Part shown: positions 1-4,438 of the stretch, piece by piece | How the letters are laid out: every line of letters begins with the position of its first letter | How positions within the stretch are numbered: position 1 is the stretch's first letter | DNA from: Archaeoglobaceae archaeon | Lineage (GTDB): Archaea; Halobacteriota; Archaeoglobi; Archaeoglobales; Archaeoglobaceae | DNA: 5,486 nucleotides | NCBI GenBank assembly: GCA_027016055.1 | Contig: JALWBF010000225.1 | Location: 1 to 5,486 of the forward strand | Reading direction: 5' to 3' | The notes under the pieces: generated by a model | Told to the model about the DNA's origin: nothing | What the model saw: the letters and a program-made list of their open reading frames with translations, nothing else | Databases searched by the model: none | Position numbers and translations under genes: made by a program

Positions 1-205
1 CCCTGTAGCCGAAGTGTGTCAGCTTCGTGTCCAGGTCGTAGAGCCCGCCGGCGAAACCGAACGGCACTCTGAAGTCCGGGTCGGTGTCGGTCACTATATT
101 ACCGAAACTGTCGTAAACGATCTCTTTAACGATGTTACCGTCTATGTCGGTAACGGCCCTGAGGCTGCCTACCTGGTCGTAATGAAGGTAGAATCTCCCG
201 CCCGA
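1..205 (-). pseudogene. Displaced Rhs core fragment (5' cut by palindrome, 3' outside window)
   Basis: The minus strand encodes an Rhs/YD-repeat core stretch with the motifs YDQVGSLRAVTD, VKEIVYDSFGN and GFAGGLYD, ending near THFGYR at the window edge. It is almost identical to the core at about 5162-5366 and 4194-4320. Homology to the rightmost core stops sharply at position 204, where a REP-like palindrome takes over. In the core frame the palindrome gives a TGA (206-208) only one codon before the core begins. No convincing start codon or ribosome binding site exists, so this looks like a displaced, silent piece of core. Its tip and immunity gene would lie to the left of the window. Rhs cores form the shell that encloses and delivers the variable C-terminal toxin. 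Confidence 0.8.
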
Positions 206-229
206 TCAAGGGGCCTGACCCCGTGATGC
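204..229. repeat. REP-like palindrome, copy 1
   Basis: Imperfect palindrome with core GGGGCCTGACCCC flanked by atcaa on one side and gtgatgc on the other. It is the same unit as at 672-698 and 3152-3178, but has lost the outer GC of its left arm. It sits exactly at the point where the Rhs core fragment stops matching its paralogues. Confidence 0.8.
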
Positions 230-247
230 CCTAAAGTCTGATAGAGT

Positions 248-550
248 TCACCCATATATCACACCCATATGAATAATCCAGGTAGAAAATAATGTTATGA
301 CCAACCCTATATATTGGAATAATTTATAATTTATTTTAGCTCCCTTAGCGATCAAATGATTCCAATAGAGCCAATCGGACCAAAGCAATAATTGTAAAAC
401 AATATATAGTCCTGCTATTGCAAAAGCATCTATTAGAGGAACGATTTCGGTCTCTCCTGTAGGAGGCTTAATGCGATATCCTACAAATAAAAATCCCCCT
501 GTATATAAGATAAAAAATGTTCTTATCTTTTTTATGGTATCTATTGACAT
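248..550 (-). CDS. Small three-helix membrane protein, candidate immunity protein
   Basis: This 100-residue protein has three likely membrane segments, about residues 10-25, 37-58 (rich in Leu and Trp) and 76-97, with short polar links. I do not recognise a family. Its ATG lies inside the last codons of a preceding toxin-tail reading frame: ATGTCAATAG is shared, a 10-nt overlap identical in length to the one at 4810-4819. AAAGAG just upstream could be the ribosome binding site. Position directly after a tip remnant within an Rhs array argues for an immunity role, probably at the inner membrane, but this rests on context only. The gene is AT-rich compared with the neighbouring core DNA. After the stop there are only about 18 nt before a REP-like palindrome. 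Confidence 0.7.
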   Translation of the reverse strand: MSIDTIKKIRTFFILYTGGFLFVGYRIKPPTGETEIVPLIDAFAIAGLYIVLQLLLWSDWLYWNHLIAKGAKINYKLFQYIGLVITLFSTWIIHMGVIYG

Positions 551-671
551 GGCTCTTTCGGTTTACATGATGATGCGTTAGCATAATTTATTGCATTCAT
601 AATAAAATCCGCGCCAAGACCGCCAAAGATGGCCAATGTGCTTTCCGAAGTTGCAAAGAAACCGACATCAA
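541..671 (-). pseudogene. C-terminal remnant of a polymorphic toxin tip
   Basis: Reading the minus strand out of the palindrome at 672-698 gives 42 open codons beginning DVGFFATSEST and ending SSCKPKEPCQ, with TAG at 541-543. The frame is open back through the palindrome to a TGA at 715-717. The segment has a glycine-rich hydrophobic middle (LAIFGGLGADFIMNAI) and two cysteines near the end. It has no start of its own and no Rhs core before it. Its stop overlaps the start of the 248-550 membrane protein by 10 nt, as in the complete tip/immunity pair at 4810-4819. I read it as the tail of a lost toxin tip; family unknown. Confidence 0.55.
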
Positions 672-698
672 GCATCAAGGGGTCTGACCCCGTGATGC
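672..698. repeat. REP-like palindrome, copy 2
   Basis: A 27-nt imperfect palindrome with outer arms gcatca and tgatgc and inner arms GGGG and CCCC around a TCTGA centre. A half-copy of the right end (gtgatgc) is repeated directly at 701-707. It supplies the last seven residues and the TGA stop of the 675-1184 gene, and on its other side opens into the toxin-tail remnant. Confidence 0.85.
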
Positions 699-1184
699 CC
701 GTGATGCTCGCTTTTCAGATACGATGTTATTCAAGAGCCTATAGTACTCAACCATTTCGTTTTCATTTTTCGGATCGAAATTATCTACAGTGTTCAAGAC
801 AAATTTCCCGTCATCCGATACAAAATACATCATACCTTTACCTTCAAACAGGCATATATACTGCTTTCCTTTAATGTGAGAAAGTTTTTTCTTAAATTCT
901 TTGCAACTCTTTTTCAGCATTTCAATATTTATAGTTTGCGGTTCTTTTAAAATTTCAGCTTTAAGGTTTTTGTTGCCGACTCTACTTCCGGCTATTACAT
1001 ACGAGTGCCCATTCTCTTTAAAATATGCCCAATAAGGGAATGGAAAGTTGACTATATAACCATTTACTTTTAAAGAAGGTCCGTTAATCAGATACTGAAC
1101 CGGGTTGGTTAGCTTTGTTATGTCATATATCCCTAAGACAACAATGGAAATCAATAATACGATAAAAAATTTTCTATATTTCAT
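675..1184 (-). CDS. Membrane-anchored protein with palindrome-encoded C-terminus, candidate immunity protein
   Basis: This 169-residue protein has a basic N-terminus (MKYRK) and one strong membrane segment at about residues 6-20. A mixed, lysine-rich soluble domain follows to about residue 158. No family is recognised. The last residues (A160-P169, ASRASRGQTP) are encoded by a half-repeat and by the REP-like palindrome at 672-698, which also provides the TGA. The original C-terminus has therefore probably been replaced. Upstream, a short reading frame ends in TAA only 1 nt before the ATG (stop 1186-1188), and GGAAAG lies 7 nt before the start. That arrangement, and the similarity in plan to the membrane-anchored protein at 4439-4819, suggests an immunity protein facing the periplasm. 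The function is inferred from context only. Confidence 0.7.
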   Translation of the reverse strand: MKYRKFFIVLLISIVVLGIYDITKLTNPVQYLINGPSLKVNGYIVNFPFPYWAYFKENGHSYVIAGSRVGNKNLKAEILKEPQTINIEMLKKSCKEFKKKLSHIKGKQYICLFEGKGMMYFVSDDGKFVLNTVDNFDPKNENEMVEYYRLLNNIVSEKRASRASRGQTP

Positions 1185-1185
1185 T

Positions 1186-1251
1186 TTAAAACTTTCCGAC
1201 TGGGCCTAATTTACATACACTTTTTGTAGTCCCTTTGCCCATTTTTTTCAT
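1186..1251 (-). pseudogene. Short C-terminal remnant of a second toxin tip
   Basis: Leaving the palindrome at 1249-1274 on the minus strand, a frame reads MKKMGKGTTKSV, then CKLGPVGKF, and stops with TAA at 1186-1188, one base before the ATG of the 675-1184 gene. It is only about 21 codons and basic. Chance cannot be excluded on sequence alone. The layout (palindrome, short open tail, stop next to a membrane-protein start) repeats what is seen at 541-671, so I read it as the end of a lost tip. Confidence 0.4.
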
Positions 1252-1274
1252 CAAGGGGCCTGACCCCGTGATGC
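1249..1274. repeat. REP-like palindrome, copy 3
   Basis: Same unit and orientation as copies 1, 2 and 6, with centre GGGGCCTGACCCC and right arm gtgatgc. The leftmost G of the left arm is missing. It borders the short toxin-tail remnant on its left side. Confidence 0.85.
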
Positions 1275-1283
1275 ATTCCTGTA

Positions 1284-1310
1284 GCATCAATGGGCCTGAC
1301 CCCTTTAATG
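1284..1310. repeat. REP-like palindrome, diverged copy 4
   Basis: A diverged copy reading gcatcaa, then TGGGCCTGACCCC, then tttaatg. It lies 9 nt from copy 3 in the same orientation. One GGGG base and the right arm have mutated. Confidence 0.65.
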
Positions 1311-1324
1311 TAATGTAGTAATGT

Positions 1325-1344
1325 AGGGTCAGACCCCTTGATGC
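1325..1344. repeat. REP-like palindrome, inverted partial copy 5
   Basis: AGGGTCAGACCCC followed by ttgatgc is the reverse-complement orientation of copies 1-4, so copies 4 and 5 face each other across a short AT-rich spacer (taatgtagtaatg). The following gctgaccctatgatac (1343-1358) may be the decayed start of another copy. Confidence 0.65.
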
Positions 1345-1350
1345 TGACCC

Positions 1351-1376
1351 TATGATACCCGACTAAATTGTTATTC
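1351..1376 (-). other. Possible truncated attC-like 5' end
   Basis: On the minus strand the stop of the 1371 gene runs into ATAACAATTTAGTCGGG. The proposed attC-like sites at 2046-2130 and 2986-3066 begin in a similar way, with ATAACAA and then a CGG- or CCG-containing stretch a few bases later. The other arm is absent and the REP-like cluster follows at once. The evidence is weak: a short shared motif only. Confidence 0.2.
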
Positions 1377-2117
1377 CTCTGTTTCATTGTTTTTCTTTGG
1401 CATATCGACTACTTCAATTTTTAATTTTTTTGATCCACTAGCAAGATGTTCAATATTTTTAGAAATTTTTTCTATTTCTTTTGCAATTTTTACAGATGTT
1501 TTTTCATTTGCATCTGTGCCTTCGAAAGATTTGATATCTAATTTGCAGTTTATAGGTCTCATTAATTTATCATTTTTTTTAAAATAACATGTTGCAATTA
1601 TTGGTTCATCGCCTAAAGCCTTTTGCAATCCACCATATTGTCCCCATGTTAGTTTTCTTGTTTCACCGGGACCAAGTGCTGGGATACCATCAATAAGTGG
1701 GCCTCTGTCCATTAATTCAGCATCTTTGGCATTTTTTTCATCTATGCCAAATGCACGAGCTGGAATAGGCTTTGAAAACTTGAAGCTAATATCATGTGCT
1801 AGTCCTGTGCCAATATTTTTTACTATCAATTGCAAAAAAGTTGGTCGATCCTCGTCATGAACAACTGAGATTATCACACATGGATCTGATTGCACTTCAA
1901 GTAATTTTCGTGTCAGTAAAACATACCGAAATGTCAATCCAGCCAAAACTAAAGTTGCAATAGCTGTGACCCAAGCACTCCAGTCAAGAGATGTAGAAAG
2001 TGTTTCTAGTGTTAAATTGTTATCCAAAGCCAATCCTTCTTGAGGTATAATGCTACACATCACCTGCAGCAAAAACAGAGTGAGGAACAAGTGGTGCTTG
2101 TTGCTGTCCCGATGCAT
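1371..2117 (-). CDS. Membrane-anchored protein of unknown function with beta-type domain
   Basis: From the ATG at 2117 the protein has 248 residues. Residues 10-24 look like a signal-peptide core, and a membrane segment lies at about 46-66 (WSAWVTAIATLVLAGLTF), followed by YVLLTRKLLEVQ. Next comes a probable beta-sandwich region with LIVKNIGTGLAHDI and GIPALGPGETRKL, then a lysine-rich helical tail. Proteins with this TM-YxLTRK-VxNxGxGxAxDI plan are familiar as hypothetical proteins; I know no function. The start is uncertain. ATG 2117 lies 7 nt after the upstream stop and a TTG at 2132 overlaps it, but neither has a clear ribosome binding site. TTG at 2027 has AGAAGGA 6 nt upstream and would put the first 30 residues inside a possible attC-like structure. 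The gene may act with the upstream gene or be a separate cassette. Confidence 0.75.
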   Translation of the reverse strand: MHRDSNKHHLFLTLFLLQVMCSIIPQEGLALDNNLTLETLSTSLDWSAWVTAIATLVLAGLTFRYVLLTRKLLEVQSDPCVIISVVHDEDRPTFLQLIVKNIGTGLAHDISFKFSKPIPARAFGIDEKNAKDAELMDRGPLIDGIPALGPGETRKLTWGQYGGLQKALGDEPIIATCYFKKNDKLMRPINCKLDIKSFEGTDANEKTSVKIAKEIEKISKNIEHLASGSKKLKIEVVDMPKKNNETEE

Positions 2118-2130
2118 GTGATTGTTATGC
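2046..2130 (-). other. Possible degenerate attC-like recombination site
   Basis: On the minus strand this begins GCATAACAATCAC at the stop of the 2125 gene and ends near GGTGATGTGTAGCATTATACC. The two ends are partly self-complementary: ATAA 2047-2050 with TTAT 2125-2128, CACAT 2056-2060 with ATGTG 2116-2120, and CAGCAA 2067-2072 with TTGCTG 2101-2106. An inner hairpin pairs AACAAG 2086-2091 with CTTGTT 2097-2102. That is how a folded attC site looks, but the far end is degenerate and lacks a clean GTTRRRY. It overlaps the proposed signal peptide of the 1371-2117 gene, so only one of the two readings is likely to be functional. Confidence 0.35.
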
Positions 2131-2958
2131 AATTATTTCATTTTCTGCACGATGAATTCTTTCCATTAAATATCTATAGTGCATGTGGTCCGATTTTTCT
2201 TCACATCTCATCATTAATTCCTCGGTTTCTCGCATTAACCTTTGAAGTTTCTCTATCCTTGACTCTAATGAGAGGCCTCGAGAATTTAATATGCGATCAA
2301 GTTCACTACTGATCCGCTCATATTCAATAGCCATAATTGACTCTTTACGAGATTCTCTTGTACGCTCCATCATTGTCATCTCAAGCATTTTACGCATATC
2401 TCTCATTTCAGCTTGGAGATAGTCAAGAGCCAGAGATTCTTTCCCATTCTCAATATCTGGTATTTGTGCTGGACTTTGTAAAGCAAGTAATTTGACTATA
2501 GAATTTACATTGCCAGCATCTCCTTCTGCCTTTACAGTTGCCTCTATTGCGTCCTTTAGCTCACTTTGACTCTTAATTACTTCGTGATACTTCATATCTC
2601 TTGAATATTCGAGATATCTCAAAGGCGCAATATCAAATATTCGTGGAGTGCCTTTTTCTTGTATTAAAACAACTGGCTTGTCAAATGCTTGGCGAACTCC
2701 TAGCTCAAATAATACGTTCGGATTCCTAGTACTCAAGTCGCAGATAGCTATTGGGGCATCAATCAGTTTTTTTAGTATATCCAAATGGATTAGATTAGTT
2801 TCCTTTACCTCATCAGCCCGTATTGGAATGTAGCCTGCCTGCTCACAGGAAGGTTGGATTATATTTTCATAGACGTGTCGAAAATGCCCTTGCGGGTAAT
2901 CATCATGATCACCTATTGGCATAATAATGAAACAAGATTTTTTCTTATTCTCTCTCAT
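2125..2958 (-). CDS. Nucleoside 2-deoxyribosyltransferase/TIR-like domain protein with helical C-terminus
   Basis: Residues 8-118 form a Rossmann-like domain of the nucleoside 2-deoxyribosyltransferase/TIR-like group: CFIIMPIG (9-16), H/VY near 28-30, RADE (47-50), AICDLST (71-77), then NPNVLFELGVRQAF (79-92) and KPVVLI. E85 in FELG is in the position of the catalytic glutamate of these N-glycosidases, and D74 is the conserved Asp. Such domains are known from bacterial conflict systems, where they are predicted to cleave or sense nucleotides or NAD-like molecules. Residues 175-275 are charged and helical, probably coiled-coil, suggesting oligomerisation. There is no membrane segment, so it is cytoplasmic. 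An AGGT sits 8 nt before the ATG, a weak ribosome binding site. The membrane-protein gene follows within 7 nt. An attC-like site lies directly upstream. The enzymatic role is inferred. Confidence 0.85.
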   Translation of the reverse strand: MRENKKKSCFIIMPIGDHDDYPQGHFRHVYENIIQPSCEQAGYIPIRADEVKETNLIHLDILKKLIDAPIAICDLSTRNPNVLFELGVRQAFDKPVVLIQEKGTPRIFDIAPLRYLEYSRDMKYHEVIKSQSELKDAIEATVKAEGDAGNVNSIVKLLALQSPAQIPDIENGKESLALDYLQAEMRDMRKMLEMTMMERTRESRKESIMAIEYERISSELDRILNSRGLSLESRIEKLQRLMRETEELMMRCEEKSDHMHYRYLMERIHRAENEIIA

Positions 2959-2985
2959 AATTATTTACCTATAAACTATTTTTCT

Positions 2986-3066
2986 GCATAACGGGCCGCG
3001 GGTCACCGACGGTCCTCTAAAAATTTTAATTTTTTGAGGGTTACTCGGTGCATCCGCTTGTTATCT
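2986..3066 (-). other. attC-like integron recombination site
   Basis: On the minus strand this starts AGATAACAAGCGGATGCACC and ends GGTGACCCGCGGCCCGTTATGC. The ends pair as ATAAC/GTTAT. Inside, CACCGA (3004-3009) pairs with TCGGTG (3045-3050) and GCGG (2998-3001) with CCGC (3054-3057). An AT-rich palindrome closes the middle (CCTC 3014-3017 with GAGG 3036-3039). Imperfect arms of this kind ending in GTTATGC are typical of integron attC sites. The next gene on the same strand starts 28 nt after the GTTATGC end, as a cassette gene would. No integrase gene is visible in the window. Confidence 0.5.
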
Positions 3067-3090
3067 GGTGCGAAGCAGCAGATAACAAGC
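3056..3090. repeat. Perfect 12-bp inverted repeat (hairpin)
   Basis: GCTTGTTATCTG (3056-3067) and CAGATAACAAGC (3079-3090) are perfect reverse complements around an 11-nt loop (gtgcgaagcag). The left arm shares its GTTAT with the attC-like site. There is no T-run on either strand, so it is not a plain intrinsic terminator. Confidence 0.75.
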
Positions 3091-3110
3091 AGGAGTTCAG
3101 CCCGCGGCCA

Positions 3111-3141
3111 GTTATCTCAGATGCACAGCATCTGAAATAAC
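3111..3141. repeat. 14-bp inverted repeat (13/14) bounded by GTTAT and ATAAC
   Basis: GTTATCTCAGATGC (3111-3124) and GCATCTGAAATAAC (3128-3141) pair at 13 of 14 positions around a 3-nt loop. A further outer pairing exists between 2988-3002 and 3101-3115 (14 of 15). The whole 2988-3141 stretch therefore has competing hairpins whose arms all carry ATAAC or GTTAT. It could be part of a cassette-site cluster or a structured RNA. The roughly 185 nt between 2959 and 3144 contain no gene. Confidence 0.7.
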
Positions 3142-3144
3142 TAT

Positions 3145-3338
3145 TTATTGAGCATCAAGGGGTCTGACCCCGTGATGCCCGCAACTCAACCCCCACGGAT
3201 CCACCAAGTTAACCGGATCGTTCAGCACATACCCATAGAGGTTGCTGTCGCCCCCTTTGAAGCCTATCGGGTCTTTGGATGTCCATTTGCCGGTATAGGC
3301 GTCATATTCACGGAAGCCAAAGTGTATAAGCTCGTAAC
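3145..3338 (-). pseudogene. Displaced Rhs core fragment ending in palindrome-encoded tail
   Basis: Directly after the stop of the immunity gene at 3339, the minus strand encodes YELIHFGFREYDAYTGKW, a diverged DPIGFKGGD segment, and NLYGYVLNDPVNLVDPWGL, the end of the Rhs core. Only three residues (SCG) follow DPWGL before the frame enters the REP-like palindrome (HHGVRPLDA) and stops with TAA at 3145-3147. The variable tip is therefore gone. There is no start codon with a ribosome binding site. Compared with the other cores in this window, this copy has SKDPIGFKGG in place of AKDPILFAGG, so it came from a somewhat different Rhs parent. Confidence 0.8.
3152..3178. repeat. REP-like palindrome, copy 6
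   Basis: Base-for-base the same 27-nt unit as copy 2, in the same orientation. It abuts the DPWGL end of the displaced core fragment and provides the artificial C-terminus of that frame. Confidence 0.85.
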
Positions 3339-3719
3339 TTAGTCATTTCCAGTAATTGTTAAGCTTCTGACTTTAAACTCGATCTTCCCTGAAGGCGAAA
3401 AGTATATGATGATTTTATCATTATCTATAACTTCAATATCATATATTTTTAAATTATCATTGCAATCCAAATTTATAAGAAAATTTTTTTCTTTTTTTTC
3501 CAAGTGGAAAATTAATTGTATATTATTCAAAAATTGATATTCTTCAAAACCTTCAAAGTTTGCCATTAGATCATCAACTACGATAATAATTTCTTGATCT
3601 GTATCAAAACAAACTTTTTTCACTATCGCATCATGAAAACAACCATAACTATCTAGCAATTTTTCTATATCGTAATAATTGATTACTTTATTAAAAACTT
3701 TATTAATATCTAAGATCAT
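3339..3719 (-). CDS. Candidate immunity protein for the type-37-like toxin tip
   Basis: This 126-residue acidic soluble protein has no signal peptide or membrane segment. It starts MILDINKVFNKV, has a YGCFHDAIVKKVCFD motif at about residues 28-42, and then alternating hydrophobic strands (EIIIVVDDL, NNIQLIFHLE, KIIIYFSPSG) that suggest a beta-rich fold. The F-H-D-A/S motif followed by strands recurs in small immunity-type families such as Imm50-like proteins; I do not assign it firmly. The ATG at 3719 is preceded by AAAGGAG 4 nt upstream, a strong site, and lies 10 nt after the toxin stop. The longer frame starting at 3755 would overlap the toxin gene and lacks such a site. It is very AT-rich, unlike the core DNA, which points to acquisition with its toxin. 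It presumably neutralises that toxin in the cytoplasm. Confidence 0.8.
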   Translation of the reverse strand: MILDINKVFNKVINYYDIEKLLDSYGCFHDAIVKKVCFDTDQEIIIVVDDLMANFEGFEEYQFLNNIQLIFHLEKKEKNFLINLDCNDNLKIYDIEVIDNDKIIIYFSPSGKIEFKVRSLTITGND

Positions 3720-3723
3720 TATA

Positions 3724-3730
3724 CTCCTTT
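3724..3730 (-). promoter_or_regulatory. Ribosome binding site of the 3339-3719 gene
   Basis: AAAGGAG on the minus strand, 4 nt before the ATG at 3719. It fixes the start at 3719 rather than 3755 and implies that the immunity gene can be translated independently even though the tip before it is an orphan. Confidence 0.75.
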
Positions 3731-4287
3731 TATGGTGCCAACACAGGACCAACAACCGGTACTAACAAAGGTAAAACAAAATACCATGGTAACGGCTTAG
3801 GTTTAATATTTGGCATATTGCAACTATAAGAATTATCACTATCGTTTGGTTCTGGATCAGGGATTTCTGCACCAGGAGGTAAATGGTTTTTACCTCTATT
3901 ATGATGCCAATGGTCCTTCCCTCTCCAGCCCGGTTTGCCTGGTTGCCCTTTGTGCCATTCCAATTCATCACCAGTTTTAGGGTAAATCCATTTTTCGCCA
4001 TTAGGATTTCTATGATTAGGGTCTTTAATCCATCCATCTGGCAACCCAGCAGGATCTTTAGGCAAGATTAACAACCCCCACGGATCCACCAGATTAACCG
4101 GATCGTTCAGCACATACCCGTAGAGGTTGCTGTCGCCGCCGGCAAAGAGTATCGGGTCTTTTGCCGTCCATTTGCCTGTATAGGCGTCGTACTCCCTGTA
4201 GCCGAAGTGTGTCAGCTTCGTATCCGGATCGTAGAGTCCGCCGGCGAAACCGAACGGCACTCTGAAGTCCGGGTCGGTGTCGGTCAC
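3730..4287 (-). CDS. Orphan Rhs core end with polymorphic toxin type 37-like tip
   Basis: From the only plausible start, GTG at 4287, this has 185 residues. Residues 1-72 are Rhs core (GFAGGLYD, REYDAYTGKWTAKDPILFAGG, ending DPWGL). Residues 73-185 are the variable tip: DGWIKDPNHRNPNGEKW, WHKG (111-114), GWRGKDHWHHN (120-130) and H135-LPPG. From memory this His/Trp/Gly-rich signature matches polymorphic toxin type 37 (Ntox37), a predicted RNase; I could not check it. Residues 167-185 form an unusual proline-rich hydrophobic tail (WYFVLPLLVPVVGPVLAP). The frame is open upstream to a TAG at 4327-4329. The GTG has no ribosome binding site, so this is probably a displaced tip, silent unless recombined onto a full Rhs gene. 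Its immunity gene follows 10 nt after the stop. Confidence 0.7.
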   Translation of the reverse strand: MTDTDPDFRVPFGFAGGLYDPDTKLTHFGYREYDAYTGKWTAKDPILFAGGDSNLYGYVLNDPVNLVDPWGLLILPKDPAGLPDGWIKDPNHRNPNGEKWIYPKTGDELEWHKGQPGKPGWRGKDHWHHNRGKNHLPPGAEIPDPEPNDSDNSYSCNMPNIKPKPLPWYFVLPLLVPVVGPVLAP

Positions 4288-4438
4288 TATATTACCGAAA
4301 CTGTCGTAAACGATCTCTTTTACCGTCTATCGTCACGGCGTACGGAACCCTTTCGTCGGCGTACTCGAAGCGTGCTTTGATGTTGCCGTCTGCATCGTAG
4401 ACCGCCGGCGGGGTGATAAGATTTGCAAAGCACTTGTA
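4288..4438 (-). pseudogene. Rhs core fragment broken by an out-of-frame deletion
   Basis: The minus strand from about 4438 reads CFANLITPPAVYDADGNI, then FEYADERVPYAVTIDGK, typical YD-repeat core. It then runs out of frame near 4320. Compared with the rightmost core, the block YDQVGSLRAVTDADGNI is missing and GACGGTA joins directly to AAAGAGATC. The VKEIVYDSFGN frame that continues into the type-37-like tip meets TAG at 4327-4329. Core homology begins within a few bases of the stop of the immunity gene at 4439. The fragment therefore cannot feed the tip by normal translation. Confidence 0.75.

Noticed and set aside
14..226. Plus-strand open frame of 70 codons over the Rhs core fragment
   Set aside because: It is the antisense of a core segment repeated three times in the window on the minus strand; GC-rich core DNA leaves such frames open.
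629..874. Plus-strand open frame of 81 codons
   Set aside because: It lies opposite the toxin-tail remnant and the membrane protein, starts without a ribosome binding site and shows no protein-like pattern.
2040..2312. Plus-strand open frame of 90 codons
   Set aside because: It is antisense to the helical end of the deoxyribosyltransferase-like gene and the possible attC-like site, with no start signals.
3014..3039. AT-rich palindrome CCTC...GAGG as an intrinsic terminator
   Set aside because: The stem is mostly A/T with only four G/C pairs and no separate T-run; it fits better as the loop region of the attC-like site.
204..3178. CRISPR array formed by the repeated palindromes
   Set aside because: Spacing is irregular (tens to over a thousand bases), genes lie between copies, and orientation varies.
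3720..3755. Longer start of the immunity gene at 3755
   Set aside because: It would overlap the tip gene and has no ribosome binding site, whereas AAAGGAG precedes the ATG at 3719.
3762..4037. Minus-strand 91-codon frame inside the type-37-like tip
   Set aside because: It is a shifted frame of the tip; the other frame continues Rhs core homology and carries the recognisable motif.
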